A stretch of DNA of 64,000 bases, taken from positions 124,001 through 188,000 of the forward strand of contig JAIVFJ010000059.1 of NCBI GenBank assembly GCA_025765615.1, written 5' to 3'. This DNA is from Zopfochytrium polystomum. Taxonomy: Eukaryota > Chytridiomycota > Chytridiomycetes > Chytridiales > Chytridiaceae. Within the stretch, counting starts at the first letter, position 1. Each line of letters starts with the position of its first letter. The notes below the pieces were generated by a model that did no database searches, had not been told where the DNA came from, and saw only the letters and a list, made by a program, of their open reading frames with translations. Shown one piece after another: positions 10,101-22,410 of this stretch. The translations under genes and the position numbers were made by a program.

Positions 10101-10591
10101 GGTTGGTTTGAAAAAGAGCGAGAAACGGGTCAGAGGAAGGGAAGCGCAGCAGGAGGCAGGATGTCACCTGCAAGGACGCGGGCTTCGAGCTTTTCTGCCC
10201 TTGGGAATCCGTCGGCCACGCCTCTGGACATAGTCCCCGTGTGGAGCGAGCCCGGTTTCGTGGAGCCGTACCGCTCGCGCACGTCTGAGATGACGGAGGT
10301 CCCGGGTCCGCCCGTCGCCTCCGCCGCGCGGTGGACTAGGTCGTCGTGCGCAACACGGCGGCGAACGTCGGGGGGCATAGTCCTGGGAGGGGATGATCTC
10401 GACGCAAACGGCATCGACGATGCCGCCGCCGTCGCCGCCGCAGTTGCATCAGGTGCTCGTCCGACCGGGGTGGCCACTGGCGCTTCCGGCGACGTGGGCG
10501 TCGCCGCCGTCCCTACCGACTTCGTCGCCGCCGCTTCCCTTTCCCTGGCGGCACGAAGCTCCTGCCGTTGCTTTGCAAACAGACTTGTCAT
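7117..10591 (-). CDS. RPAP1: RNA polymerase II-associated protein 1
   Basis: Exon 1 10591-10168 and exon 2 10070-7117 (97-nt intron, phase 1) give 1125 residues. RPAP1 links the assembled RNA polymerase II to nuclear import factors. Seen: after a Ser/Ala-rich N-terminus (MTSLFAKQRQELRAARER) comes the RPAP1 C-terminal signature. It runs LDARTICFDMHGNV, TVAELSYLLRS and SAQRALCLKVL, matching the order in animal RPAP1 (RFSL.GEL, SLQELFHLTRS, QQRALALHVL). HEAT-like helices follow for about 700 residues, with a poly-acid tract near the C-terminus. It is shorter than the roughly 1390-residue human protein; the N-terminal half is reduced, and an undetected upstream exon is possible. Confidence 0.78.
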
Positions 10592-10933
10592 GTGCGCAGC
10601 TCAAAGCGTAAACGAACGTGACGAGGTTGCCCACGGGCGAAAACGCCGTCGCGAAATTTACCAAAAACATGCAGGCGGAATGATGATGATCACGACGAAC
10701 AAACGAACGAGAAACATCCCCCCTCGCGCTTCACGTGTGTATTGTAACAAAGATGCGGAGGAGGATGCGGGGGTGGGCGCCTGAGAGAGGAGTGGTCCGC
10801 GAGGAAGGCAGGGGGCCGCATGGGTAAAATGCAGGTACCCCCGTTTGCTCTCTCCCTCCCCCACGAACCAACCAGAACACGCAACGCCGTCCCCAGACCC
10901 CTCCCCCGATCCGTCTATTAAACCCCCCTCGCG

Positions 10934-12258
10934 TCATTTCCGAATCTTCCATACCCCAACGAAATAGTTGAACCGGATCGTGAACAGGTCGATCGCCATC
11001 TTGATCGAGTCTCGCGCGAGCGACATTTTGGTGCCGTCGACCTCGTGCCACGACACGGGCACCTCGACGATGGGAATGTCCTGCCAGAGCGCGAGCAGGA
11101 GCATCTCAATGTCGAATATCCACCCCTCGACGTGCATGTTGGGCACGATCGCCGACGCGGCGTCCCTCGTCATCATCTTGAAGCCGCACTGCGTGTCCCG
11201 GATGCTCGCGATTCCCAGGACGAACAGGAGGGTGTGGAAGCTGTGCATGAGGAAGTTGCGGATGAATGATCGCTGTCGAACGGGGAGGTTCAAAATAGAA
11301 AAACTCAGTAAGTAAGTTGGATTGCGGGAGCACGCGGGCAGGCTGCGTCCAACGATGAAAGAAAAGGCGTTGGTGCTCGCCCACCTTAACAACCGCTTCG
11401 GACTTGACCATGTGGGCTCTGGATCCCACTGCAACTCCCCTCCCGTTTCGGCTGACTTTTGACAGTTGAGCCTCCAGCTCGTTGAGGTCGCTGAACCGCG
11501 TCGCGCCGTCGGCATCGGCGAACAAGATCGTCCGGCCCCGCGACGAGATCATACCCTGATCAGCGAGTTGCATAAAGGTCACATGGTTGGTGGGCGAGAA
11601 ACGTGGAGGTCTAAAATTGGAAACGCACCTGGGAAACAGCCCCGCCCTTTCCTCTGTTCTTCACGAGTGTGAGCAGCCGCAGGTTGGGGCACTTTCTCTC
11701 CCGCGCAAACTGCTGGACGACTTGGCCGGTGTTGTCGGTGCTGCCGTCGTCGACGACGATCACTTCGTAGGTCCATGCCAGGTTGGCCTTGGAGCGAGAC
11801 TCGAGAAAGTCGACGGCTTCCTCCAGCATGACGGTTATTCGTTGCGACTCGTTGAACGCCGGAACGACCAGAGACAGGTCGACCAGGTCTGCCGATGGAA
11901 CGCTCGACTTGGACGACGGCTGCTTACGCTGTTTGAGGCCATTTTTCGATGGGTGGTCTGACGGAACTGAAGAAGAGGCCCTGCTGCTGTTGTTGGTGCT
12001 GTCGGCGGTGCTGCTGTTTTTTCCCCTTTGCTCCTTCTCGTCGTCCTCCTCCTCCTCCTCCTCCTGGTCGTCCTTCTCCTTCTCCTCCAGCAGGGAGGGG
12101 AACTTGATGCGCTCGCCGGTCAGCGGATGCGTGAAGTAGCGCTCGGCGTCGGTGGGCGGGCGCGGCTTGTGCGCGGTTGAGACGAGGCGGGCAACGACGG
12201 CGGCGAGGACGGCGAAGACGGCGAGGACGCCTGCGACGATCGCAGAAAGCGCCTGCAT
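10934..12258 (-). CDS. ALG5: dolichyl-phosphate beta-glucosyltransferase
   Basis: Three exons, 12258-11629, 11555-11385 and 11272-10934 (introns 73 and 112 nt, phase 0), give 379 residues. It transfers glucose from UDP-glucose to dolichyl phosphate at the ER face, supplying Dol-P-Glc for N-glycan assembly. Seen: an N-terminal membrane anchor (residues 5-26), [18 protein letters not shown] (about 168-177), the DAD metal motif in FADADGAT (224-226), DTQCGFK and a W..D.EMLLLA stretch, all GT2/ALG5 hallmarks. An acidic Ser/Lys-rich insert (about 55-122) between anchor and catalytic domain makes it longer than the 324-334 residue human and yeast enzymes. Confidence 0.94.
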
Positions 12259-12963
12259 TTGTTTGATTGGACGAGCGACAGTTTTGAAGTGGAAGAGGAG
12301 AAAAACGAGACGGAGAGAGACAGAGAGACAGACAGAGAGAGTGAGAGAGAGTCCGAGAGACAGACAGAAATGCTTTCGTCCGCGCAAGTTTTTCTCGCCT
12401 TTTCTTTTCCTTGTTCTTTCGTCGTTTTCTCTTTCACAAAAAAACGTTCGCGTGATCGACTTTTCTTTTTTTTTTTCTTTTTTCTTTTTTTTTTTTTGGT
12501 GACGTGTTCCCCGCCACAGAAAATTTTTGAGATGTGCTTTCCACTTCGCAACGCCGGCCCACCGGCCCCCCCAAATCCACATCTACATCCACATCAAGCG
12601 TCCTCGCCTCCCAGGGCCGCCTCACCCTCCCTCCATCATCGCTTGGTGCCTGCCTATCCGAGCGACCCAACCGACCGACCGACCGACCGACCGACCGACC
12701 GAACCCCCCCCCTACAACCACGACTACCACAAATACATTCAAGGACGAATGAGACTCGGGTTGACGCCATGTTCCTGGAAGGAAGGTGTCAAGAAGAGTC
12801 TGGGAGCATATCTTACATCCGAGGCGAGGCCAAAATCTTTCCCGCCCGACCCACTGGCGGGCGGGCGGAACCCTGGCGAAAAAATGTATGCGAGTGCCAG
12901 AAAAAGAAATTCACGGCTTTCTAAGAAACAATATAAATTTACTCATGCCTCTTTGCCTTAAGG
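12259..12963. other. spacer upstream of ALG5
   Basis: Purine/pyrimidine-skewed tracts (GA-rich 12310-12360, T-rich 12465-12500) and a CCGA tetranucleotide tandem repeat at about 12668-12706. No gene seen. Confidence 0.55.
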
Positions 12964-13800
12964 TCAGCGACGATTGCAGCACGTTCTGCAGGGTTTCTCT
13001 GCTTTTATCAGGCCTTGCAGGAGCTTGTCTGTCTGTGAGTCCATGTCTTCGGTTCTGTATGAATAAGCTGCGCTGTCCGGAGGTACGGACCTGTTCCGTT
13101 TCGGAGGGTGAACTTCCGCCTTTGGCGACGAAGCGCCATTGAAGGCAAAGCCCAAAGTACTTCCCGAGCAGAGTCTGGTGTGGTGGAAGCGCTTGCTGTG
13201 GTTTGAGGCATCACAGTGAATGGCGAAGTATTATCTGGGTGGTCGCTGGCGATTCCGTAGTGAGGAGAGACAGGAATCCGGCTTCAGAGGGGCAAATGTT
13301 TACCTCGCATTTCATGTTTCGCTTTTTGTATTGGCATGTGCGGTTATCGTCATAAATTACTCAAATCAAATCGGCCACAGATAGCAATTTGACAACAAAG
13401 TCCACGAAGATTTCCGCAAACGGGCAGTCTCCAAAGAGGGAGTCGGGATCCTCTTTCGGCTTTTTCTGGACCGGTTACGCATCCAGCACTTTTCCCGCCT
13501 AAGCCAGCCAACGCTGCAGTGGAGCTATGACTGTTGTCGGTCGACCAGAAACTGCTCTTTGCAAGCCATTGAAAGCACCACCTGGCAGCAGCCGAAGCTT
13601 TTCTGAACGTCAGCAACTAAGGACAGTTTGATGTTGGTTGGATCCCGTCCTTGCGCCCAGACATGTGATCGCTCGTAGACGTCAGCAAGACGCAGGATTA
13701 GCAAGTTTCGCACTGGATCTCCCACTTCGCCTCCTCTTCGAAATCCGAGGAGTGTCCAGCGCCGTTCTGGCGTATTGGAGGTTGCTTGTCTTGATTGCAT
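12964..13800 (-). CDS. possible small gene, exon structure unresolved
   Basis: Two minus-strand frames look protein-like. One (13800-13525) includes NLLILRLADVYERSH and SLVADVQKSF; the other (13155-12964) ends DMDSQTDKLLQGLIKAEK and then a Cys/Arg tail. No splice path joining them in phase was found and neither matches a family I know. They may be two exons of one small gene or chance frames. Confidence 0.2.
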
Positions 13801-14023
13801 GCCTCACAATTTCGCCTAAGTTCATTATGGCGCGAACCCTTTTTTTTTCACAGAGAAAGTTCTCACAGTGCCAAGTTATAGTCTTGTGTTGTACGTTCTA
13901 TCGCTTGCAGAGTAGAAAATATTTTTTCAACCCTTCTGCACCACAAGGAGCCAAATACAGAACAACCAATGCCCAAACGCCGTATCCCACCCCCTTCCCG
14001 ACTCCACCTCCGGCAACCGGGCC

Positions 14024-17000
14024 TCACAGAGCCTGCGCGGTCTCCTTCTGCACCAGCGCCAAATTCTTCATGGCCATCTGCGCTGCCTTCTCCTTTTGCC
14101 GCACGCCGCGCAAGTCCTTCCTCAGCTGGTTGATTTCGCGGATCAGCGACACGTTTTCCTGCATGATGCGGACGTTGTCGGCGCGGTGGATGCCCTGGTC
14201 CTTTGTGACTTTTTTGCGAAGCGACGTGACCGTCCGCTCGAGGTGCTCGCGCTGCCGCGAAAACTCTTGCTGGATGTCGACTTCCATGGTTTCTTCGCTT
14301 TGGATCGAGTCGTTGCAGTACTTTTGGAAGAGACGCTTGAGGCTCGCCTTTTTGGTGAGAGATTGAAAGGGAGTAAAAGTCAGGCAGGTAGTCCCACGGG
14401 GGAATGTGAGCATAAATAACGCAATTGGGAGGAGGGGAAATGGGGGTGTGTAAAACTCACTTTGAGAAGCTTTGGCTCTTGAATGTATTGCACGCAATCG
14501 TTGAGGTCTACCTTGAACCTCTTGATGATTGCAACACAAGCCTTCACACGGGATCGCTCTTTGGCAACCTCTTTTTCGGCTGCACGGAGCTTGAGCTTGA
14601 GGTCCGCAATCGTGAGCTCCAAATTGGAGTTGGTTTTGTGGTAGTGCTCCAATTCCACATCCATTTCCTGCGGATTACAATGAGTAACGTGAAATCGTTA
14701 TTGCAAACATATATATATATATATGAGAAAAAAGCCGACGGACCTTAATCTGGTGGGTCATGCCTTGTATGTCTTGCTCTCTCGGTTCAATCTGCCGCTT
14801 GAGCTCTTTGATTTTGTAGTCAAGAACGAACTTGAACTTTTCCAGCTCTTGGTTCTTCTTTTTTAGGTCGTAAATTCTCTTTTCCTTGTCTTGGATGGTC
14901 TCGTCGCGTTCTTGAATCTGCACACGAGATTTCCTTAAAGGCCGCAGCAAGTTGCAATCCACCAAACCTCTTTCTTCAATCCCGCAATGTCCTTTTCCAG
15001 GCTTTTAATGATCGAGTGCAGCTTTTTTTCCTCCGCGTACATTTTTGCAATCTCCGTTTTGTGCGTGTCGATCTCGGATTGGAGTGTGTTGAACTTTTTC
15101 CGCATGATTCCGTTTTCGCCTTTCAGCCGGAGGCCAATCTCCCTCTCCTCTTTCAGTTTCCGCTCGTAGCGATGTTTGAGCTCAAGGATCTCGGTGTCTG
15201 CATCCTCCTCCGTTTCTCGCGTCGTTTCTTCAAATTCTCGGGCTTGCTGCCGTATCTCTTCTTGGAGCTTTGAAAATTGGTGGTGGAAGGGGGTGGTAAG
15301 CGGTGCGGTTCGCTCAAAGAATCGTGAAAACGAATAATGAAGGACGCCTTTTAAGTTGTCTCCCCACCTGGTCGATTTCGGCCTGGCGCTCTTTCAGCTT
15401 CTGCTCGAAGTGGCTCGTCAGCTCGTTCAGGGCCTTCTCTTTGGCCTGTTGCATGTCGCGCATCTGCCGCTCCCACTGCCCTTGGAGCTCTGTCGTTTTT
15501 TTGCTGCAGTTCCTGGTATTTTTCATACTCGGCCATGAGCTTGGCGTTGTGGACGGTTTCGAGTTCCTACAGGAAATGGGGGGAGTGAACGAGACAAACG
15601 AAAACTTTTAGAACTCCCTCACGGCGGTGATGTTCTGCAAAAGGCACAACCCGCCGTCGTACTCACGAGCAATTCGCGGCTGTGTCGCTCTCGTTCCTCG
15701 GACATTTCCTCCTCGTGGCGGACCTCCTCCTTTTCTTTGTCCGTCCGCAAGACCGTCGAAGTGATCTTGAGCGCCTCGATCTCCTGCATGAACTTTTCCG
15801 TCACCTCCTTGATTTTTTCGTTAAAGTTCATATCCTTGAGTCGAAGCTGGTACTCGTTCTCCATCTTCAGCTCCTCCACCCTTGTCTTCAGCTCGGCCAT
15901 CATCGTGTTTTTTTCCTCGAGGTCCGACTTTGTGACCAGAATCTGTAGGGTGAGGGCGAGGCGTAAGCATCTCTGTTCCACTTCCCGAGTGCTCGTGGGT
16001 CTTACCTCGTCCGCGTAGATGATGTCGCGCTCACGTTTCAAGCTCCGTCCCTCCTTGTCGCTCACTTTAAAGACGTACAGGCATCCGTCCTCGGACGCCG
16101 AAAAGAGGAATGAGTCGTCGTAACCCACGCGGAGTTTGCTGATGGGACCAGAGTGCGCCTGATGCTCCTGGTACTCTCCTGGCTCGTTACCCAGTGGGAA
16201 TTTCATTGCTCGGATGGTTCCCGTTGCGGTACCTAGGTTGTTGCATATAAAGAGAAGTAACGAAATTTTAAAAACAAAAAAAAACAACGCACAACCGCCA
16301 TTCGCATGGAGCAGACTCACCGACAAACATCATTCGGCCAGAGTGGGAGAGCACAACTTGTGTCAAGACCGTGTCAGACTCTAGCTCTCGAACGATTTGA
16401 GAGTCTATTATCTCCTATAAACGAGCAATGCCGAAATGCAGCTCATTAATGCGAGCGTTTGGCATTCCCTCCAGGAAGCGCTCTTACCTTCAAAGTCTTG
16501 TCGCTGCCCACAGCAAAAATACTCTTTCCATCCGGTGTGGATACAGCCGAGGTGTAGCTGCAGCTCTTCAGAATGCTTTCGCCCTCCCTCTTGATCCCCG
16601 TCCCGTTGGACGACGACATGTCTTTCAGAGCCCAGTCGTAGATTGCGCCGTCCATTCCAGCTGTGGTGATCTTGGAGTCGTCCGACGACCAGTGGATGGA
16701 GCGAACTTTCCCGTTGTGGCCTTTTAGATTGCCGAGGTTCTCAAAGCTCCAGGTAGAGTATATTTGAATCGTGTTGCCGTGCACGGCCGCAAAGTACTGG
16801 CCGCCGTTGCTGAATCGACACTGATCGTGTTTGTTAGGGCAACAGTTCTCACGTCTCGTGCACGATTCTTTCCCCAAACCAACTCATTACCTCACGGCAC
16901 CCCCGAAGAGTGAATTCCCGGAACGGTCGAATATCATCAATGAGCAGATTCATAAGGCGCAGCTTGTCGCTAAATCCGACCAAGATGTACAGGCCCGACG

Positions 17001-18866
17001 GGTGGATTGCAACGGAGAACGCCTCCTCGGAAAAGTATTTGACAAGCTCAGAGGTCGACTCCAGGTAGTTCCACACGCGGACGGATCGGTCCGAGGAGCA
17101 GGTGACGATGAGCGGCTTGCGGATGCAAGTGTCCATTCCGGTGATTTGCCCGTGGTGGAACGGCTGTGCAAAGGTGTCGAACTTGGAGTCTTCGTTCTGA
17201 AATGTTTTGGAGCAATGGTCATATTTTTACCCCTAGAGGGAGACCCTTTGCTGATTGTGCTACTCATCTCACCATCTCCCCCCTTCCCATCACTCCAAAA
17301 ACAACCGCCCCGGTGCCATACCTTGACCTCTGCGTTCCCCAAAATGATAGAGAACATTTGATTATTTTCCATAGTGCACACCAGCGTGTCCTCGCTCGGC
17401 GACGTCGCCATGTACGTGATTTTCAAGTTTTCGTCCGGCAGCGTAAAGTCCCTCGCCTTCCTAAACTGCTCCCTGCCCGACAGCCCAGAGCCTTGCGCGC
17501 CGGAGGCGGCAGCCCCCGCCGCTCCAGCCGCAGCCGCTGCCGGCTGGCCCGTCGCCGTGTTGAGCGACTCGTCGACAAACTCGTAGACACTGATGAGGCC
17601 GCCACCGCATCCCGCAATGAACCCCTTGCCATACGGGATGATGGCAAAGCACGGGCGGAGCGCCGTCGAGAGCGTTACTAGGGAGATGTCGTGCCGGAGC
17701 TCGCCGCTGGCCTCGAAGATGAGGATGTGGCCGTCCTCGGACCCGACGATTATTTTCTCGTCGGCGGTCCAGCAGTGGCAGAGAAAGTTCTGTGGTTGCG
17801 GGGGGTTTAAGCGCTGCGTGCTCCCAAGCCGTCACACCGCATTCCCTCCCTCTCCCCTCGTCTGTCCATCTCTCCCGCAAACTCACCCTCTGCTCAATCT
17901 TTTGAAACAGCAGCGGCTTCAGCGCGCCCTCGGCGTACCGAAACAGCCGAAAGATGCCGCAGCCGACCGCGCAGATTTGCGTGTTGTCCGCAGGGTTGAA
18001 CGAGATCTGGACGACGGCCGTGGCGCCGGCCTGCGTGTCCTTTGCGGCGCCAGCGGCCGCCACCGCCGCCTGTCCTCCGCCTGCTCCGCCGCCGGCCGCC
18101 GCGCCTGCGGTGCCCGTCGCAGGCGTTGCGCCGCCCGCCGCCGCCGTGCCGCCGCCGCTCTGGCCCGGCTTGTCGCTTGTCGCGTTGGTCGTGGTGCGGA
18201 TCGACGCCATCAGCTTGGTCTTCTCCCATGTCCAGTAGTAGAGGGTCCAGTCCGGCCCTGCGGACTGGGTGATGAGGTACTTTGCGTCGGAGGAGAAGGC
18301 GACGCAAACGAATTCCTGAGTTGAGAGGAAGGGGGCGAAACGTTTAATGGGACGTCAAAATGAATAAAGCCGATCGATAGTGAAGGCTCCCTGCAGCCCC
18401 GGCGATTCATGGAAAACCCAACGAACCTTGCTCTCCGAGTCATTGACCGTCAGGATCTTCCTCCTCCTCAGGGTATGAACGTCGTAGATGGCAGCCAGCG
18501 GCTTCTCGCCGCGCTCGGCGATGACGACGTGCTTCTTGCTGGCCGAGACGGCCATGGCGGTGATCCCTTCGCATTTGTCGGTGACGGGGATGAATTTTTG
18601 CGACTTGCTCTCGGTGTTGTAGAGGATCGAGTTGGAGCCGGCGGGGTAGATGACCACTTGCTCCTCGAGGAAGGCAATGTTCTCTTTGACGTCTCCTTTG
18701 AGGCCAAAGACATGGCTTGCAATGCAGTTGTAAGGGGAGGTTGGGGGGGTTGCGAGGGTCAGGTCATGTAAAACTGCTTGATCAGGTGGCGTGTCATCTC
18801 CATTCTGCCAGCCCGTCGGCTCAATATGGGTCGAGCTTACCGATGGGCGACGGCGGCGATCGACAT
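14024..18866 (-). CDS. CFAP57: cilia- and flagella-associated protein 57
   Basis: Axonemal protein that helps place inner dynein arms; found in organisms with motile cilia. Fourteen exons: 18866-18841, 18715-18427, 18315-17887, 17789-17322, 17196-16891, 16820-16488, 16414-16321, 16232-16006, 15942-15667, 15566-15368, 15267-14968, 14917-14744, 14667-14461, 14347-14024, about 1216 residues (human 1250). The first exon is only 26 nt (MSIAAVAH) and joins to HVFGLKGD as in the human start. The WD40 half includes [15 protein letters not shown] and [10 protein letters not shown]. The coiled-coil half includes [19 protein letters not shown] and [19 protein letters not shown]. All junctions close in phase except one extra base in exon 10 (T7 at 15496-15502), which breaks the frame. 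Confidence 0.95.
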
Positions 18867-19567
18867 TGCGACTAGTCGCCGAGGAGGTTGGGAGGAGCGG
18901 CGAGCGCTCCCTTTGGGATTGTCGGACTAACACCGAAAAAAAAATAAAATATGTACAAACTCTGGTTGCCCTGCCGAGCCTCTTGATTCCTCGAATCTTC
19001 GCTCGCTCGCACCCGCGCGCTCCCTGCTCGGCCGCTCGTTCGTTCGTCATCGATTGCGGGCGGTGCCAGACTCTGAGGCTGCCCCTCCGCGCACTCTCGA
19101 GTCTTCGCGCGCTTGTTTGTTGAAGAAACAAAAAAAAAAAAATTTTTTTTTTAGGTGGTTCGATGCTGTGCTCAGTTACTCATCTAAAGCACCTCCCCCC
19201 AACACTCTTCCCCCAATAAAAAGAGAATCTGAAACACCCGGAAATGCAGAAAGAGAGTGCTGCGTTGTTAAGAATGGGGACCGAAAAAGAAAGAGGCTAA
19301 TCCAAAAGCATCGAATGAGAGTAGAGGAGTGCTGGCTGCCTCGAGTGCGTGCCAATTAAAAGAAGTGAAAGTGTGTGTTGAGCCAAAGAAGTTACTGAGA
19401 AGTGTTGCTCCTGCACCACCTCCCCGAAACTCGAAACGTGCATCAAATTGTGGTTGTGTGGGATTAACGAAGTCAAGGCCGTGCCGTTTTTCATGGGGTC
19501 AAAAAGTTCGAATTGCTGACTTATGGGAACGTGTGCTGCTGGAGAAATCGACAGTCCTTCCCGGTCA

Positions 19568-20369
19568 TCACCAAAGATTGCACAAGCAGGTCTCTTCGTA
19601 CTGCGAGTTTGGCCGTATGCGCACACGGCTGTTCTGCTTTGATCGAATGAGTGGCGTGATCTCCGTCGCCGACATGCCCCGTCGGGCCGGATAGAGGCTG
19701 CCGCTTCCGTCGCGGTAGTTCTGATCGCTGGCACTTGGCAGCAACGGTTCGAAGCTTTCGTAAACAAGAGAATCGGTCTGGGCAAAGAGCGGCACCGGCT
19801 GCCGCTGGGATCCTCGTCCGGCGTCCTTCAACGGCGGCGGCGGTGGCAGTGGCGATCCCTTGCCGACGCCTTGCTGTTTGAAAGCGACGTCGGCTGAGGA
19901 GGCGGAGAGTTCTGACGCCTCAGAGGAGGGAGTGCTGCGAGTCGAGCCGCTCGGTTTTGAGCTGTGCTCTTCGTCGTCGATCTCGTTGGGGTCGACGTCT
20001 TGCCCGTCCTCGAGGTCCAGCAGAACGGAGCCTGCATCTGCCGCCGCCGCCGGGTACACAAACGACGGGGGCCTGCTCAAGAGCGCTGACGCCGAGAGGC
20101 GGTTCCCAGCGGCGCCAAGGTCTTTCTGCGAGGCGATCGAGGAGCGGATTCCGGGGGCGCCGAGGTACGCCGACGAGCTGCTCCTGATCCCGGTCTGCAT
20201 TATCCCCGCGGGGTCGGACTCGATCGAATGGTGTTTAGGGCGGTAGAGCTGGAGTGGAGCCGAAGAGGTTGAGGAGAAAGGGAGATTGGCGGCGGCGGCG
20301 GGTGGGAAATTGAAGAATTGGTGGTGTGAGGAATGAAAATGGGAGGAGGGAGGGAGAGAGGCAGAGAGC

Positions 20370-20371
<2 letters not shown>
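19568..20371 (-). CDS. Ser/Pro-rich protein of unknown function
   Basis: A single frame of 267 residues. It is low-complexity with Ser, Ala and Pro runs, a poly-Pro stretch, an acidic patch (DLEDGQDVDPNEIDDEE) and a more ordered end (SATEITPLIRSK). There is no signal peptide, membrane segment or known domain. It may continue through an unrecognised intron, because the last 15 residues look unlike the rest. Its upstream side is a long GA-repeat tract. Coding status rests on frame length and non-random composition only. Confidence 0.4.

Positions 20372-20375
<4 letters not shown>

Positions 20376-20446
<71 letters not shown>
20376..20446. repeat. (GA)n microsatellite
   Basis: An almost pure GA run of about 70 bp between divergent genes. 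Confidence 0.95.
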
Positions 20447-20449
<3 letters not shown>

Positions 20450-20585
20450 CTAAACGAATTCGAATTTCTTCACACCTTTTTTTTGCACTGTTTTTTTTTT
20501 TGTCGCAATGACGAAAGTTTTTTTTGTCAGGGAGCCTCAGTGCGAGAGAGGGGAGAGACAGAGAGGGAAAGAGAGATAGAGTGAG

Positions 20586-20602
20586 TGAGTGAGAGAGAGA
20601 GC

Positions 20603-20672
<70 letters not shown>

Positions 20673-20694
20673 AGGGAGACAGAGAGAGAGTAGA
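20586..20694. repeat. (GA)n microsatellite, imperfect
   Basis: A GA run with scattered interruptions, about 140 bp from the preceding one. Confidence 0.9.
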
Positions 20695-21275
20695 GTTGGA
20701 AAGTGAGAAAGAGCGAGCGCCTCGCAAGCTTTTTTATTACTTTTTTTTTTTCCCTGTAAATTTTTTCTCTTCCAAATTTCCCAGCCAGCCGGAGCCCTGG
20801 TCTTTCTTTTTGTGTTTGGTGGCTTTCTGTCATGTCAGCCTGTGTGCCTGTCTGTATGTCTGTCTGCCTGTCTATCTCTCTCTGTCTGTCTGTCTCCCTG
20901 CATGTCCGTTACAGCTACAGCCTGCTGTGTCTTCGCATCCCAAGATCATCATGATCGCGTTGTACCACCAACGCACACCCCCCCTGCCTTCTTCATCACC
21001 AGCACGAGCGGCAAAAATAAAAAAGTAAAGGAGTTTTTTAGATACAGCACTGAAAGAAAAAAGAAAGAGAGTGAGCTATAGAAAGAGACGGGCACGCTCC
21101 TCCGCCAACACCCCCGACACGTCCCTTCCCCCTACGCTGTCGCCGTACTCGCCCACCCCACCTCCTCGCCTCCTACAACCTCGGATTCTTACAGTAATCT
21201 TGCCAGCGCTAGCCTCAAAACTCCTCGTCCAACACTAGAGCCTGACAGTAAACCCCACTCAGCCAGTCAAAACCA

Positions 21276-21697
21276 ATGCTCACCCACCACTTCCTCTTCG
21301 TTCTCCTGCTCTGGATCCTCCATGGCGCTGCCCCATCTGCAGCCGCCCCCGCCGGTCCCCTCGGCATCTCGCTGCCGAGCTCAGGAGACATCCCTGCGGC
21401 CTGCCAGCGGCCGCTCGCCGTCCTGTCGGGCGACCTAACGACGTGCCTTGTTCAAATCAACATTCCCCTGACGCAAGCCAAGAACCTGACTTCGGCTGAC
21501 GAGGACAGGCTCGTCAAGTGCGTCTGCCAATTGCCACTGTTCATTACGCACCTTCAGGACTTCATCAACAACTGCCCGTCGTCCATGTGGAGCGGCGGCG
21601 GCGGATCGCTGGACATTTACTCGGTGCAGACCCGTTGCAGGTACAACTTTAGCCTTCAAACGTGCTCCGCTTGACTCTCCTCTCACTCCTTTCCTTC

Positions 21698-21741
<44 letters not shown>

Positions 21742-22410
21742 CCGTCGGCGTGAGCATCGTCGGCACACTGACCACCGTTGCCGTCAGCATCGTGACAACC
21801 AGCACAACCAGCACCGCGTCAACAACTAGCGACAAGCCGAGCACCACCTTGCCCCCAGCATCAGCAGCCAGCTCTTTCCAACCAACTACCGCCTCGTCGA
21901 TCGCGCCCACATACAACACCACTGGCCTGTCCGCGGCCTGCCAGACCGCGCTAGCCACGCTCGACTGCGACTCTGCAAACTGCACAAAGTCGCTGCAGCC
22001 CGGCAGCGACGGCGTGTCGTGGCTGAGCGGCAACGTAACGGCGGCGCAGTACGGCGGGTACGTGCGTTGCATGTGTGCGGCGAGCGTGCAGGCGGATGTG
22101 CGTGGCGTCGCAACCGCGTGTGCGTCAGGGCTAGCGCAGATTGGCGTGCCCGGTGGCGACGTCGTCGGCTTGTTCCGGAATTTGTGCGGGTACGTTCTGG
22201 TTTATAGAGCAGGCGCAGATTTTGGTTTGGACGACAGAAACGCCGATTACCTCTCGCGACCTCCGGACTCTCGCTAACGCTCACTTTACGTCTGCATTTA
22301 CTAGGGGTAACGTGCTGTACTCTGGCGCCCCAGCATCGCCGATCGTCCGAGTGCGAGTCGCCGCCAGCGCCGTTGTGTTGCTTGCGTTCCTTTCTGTACT
22401 TCTTGTCTGA
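21276..22410 (+). CDS. secreted, GPI-anchored Cys-rich protein with two related modules
   Basis: Exons 21276-21640, 21740-22189 and 22305-22410 (phases 2 and 2) give 306 residues. Seen: a signal peptide (MLTHHFLFVLLLWILHGAAP), a first Cys module (ACQRPLAVL ... KCVCQLP ... NNCPSS ... RC), a Thr/Ser-rich linker with N-glycosylation sites, a second module (ACQTALATL ... RCMCAAS ... TACAS ... LCG), then SGAPAS and a hydrophobic tail (SAVVLLAFLSVLLV) with no cytoplasmic part. This layout indicates a cell-surface or cell-wall GPI protein. Both modules share the ACQ..L..L and CxC spacing, so they are probably an internal duplication. Family not recognised. Intron 1 ends in forty A residues before its acceptor. 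Confidence 0.72.
21699..21738. repeat. A40 homopolymer abutting a splice acceptor
   Basis: Forty A residues end with the G of the AG acceptor of exon 2 of the GPI-protein gene; the pyrimidine tract lies upstream of the A run. Confidence 0.95.

Larger units (their letters stand above)
20372..21275. other. intergenic, microsatellite-rich
   Basis: Long (GA)n at about 20376-20446 and 20586-20694, then CTGT-rich tetranucleotide tracts at 20835-20910. No gene seen; frames here are repeat translations. Confidence 0.7.

Noticed and set aside
12668..12706. CCGA tandem repeat as a telomere-like or origin element
   Set aside because: A simple tetranucleotide microsatellite with no associated structure.
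20333..20727. Open frames over GA repeats (Arg-Glu and Ser-Leu polymers)
   Set aside because: Pure microsatellite translation with no unique sequence.
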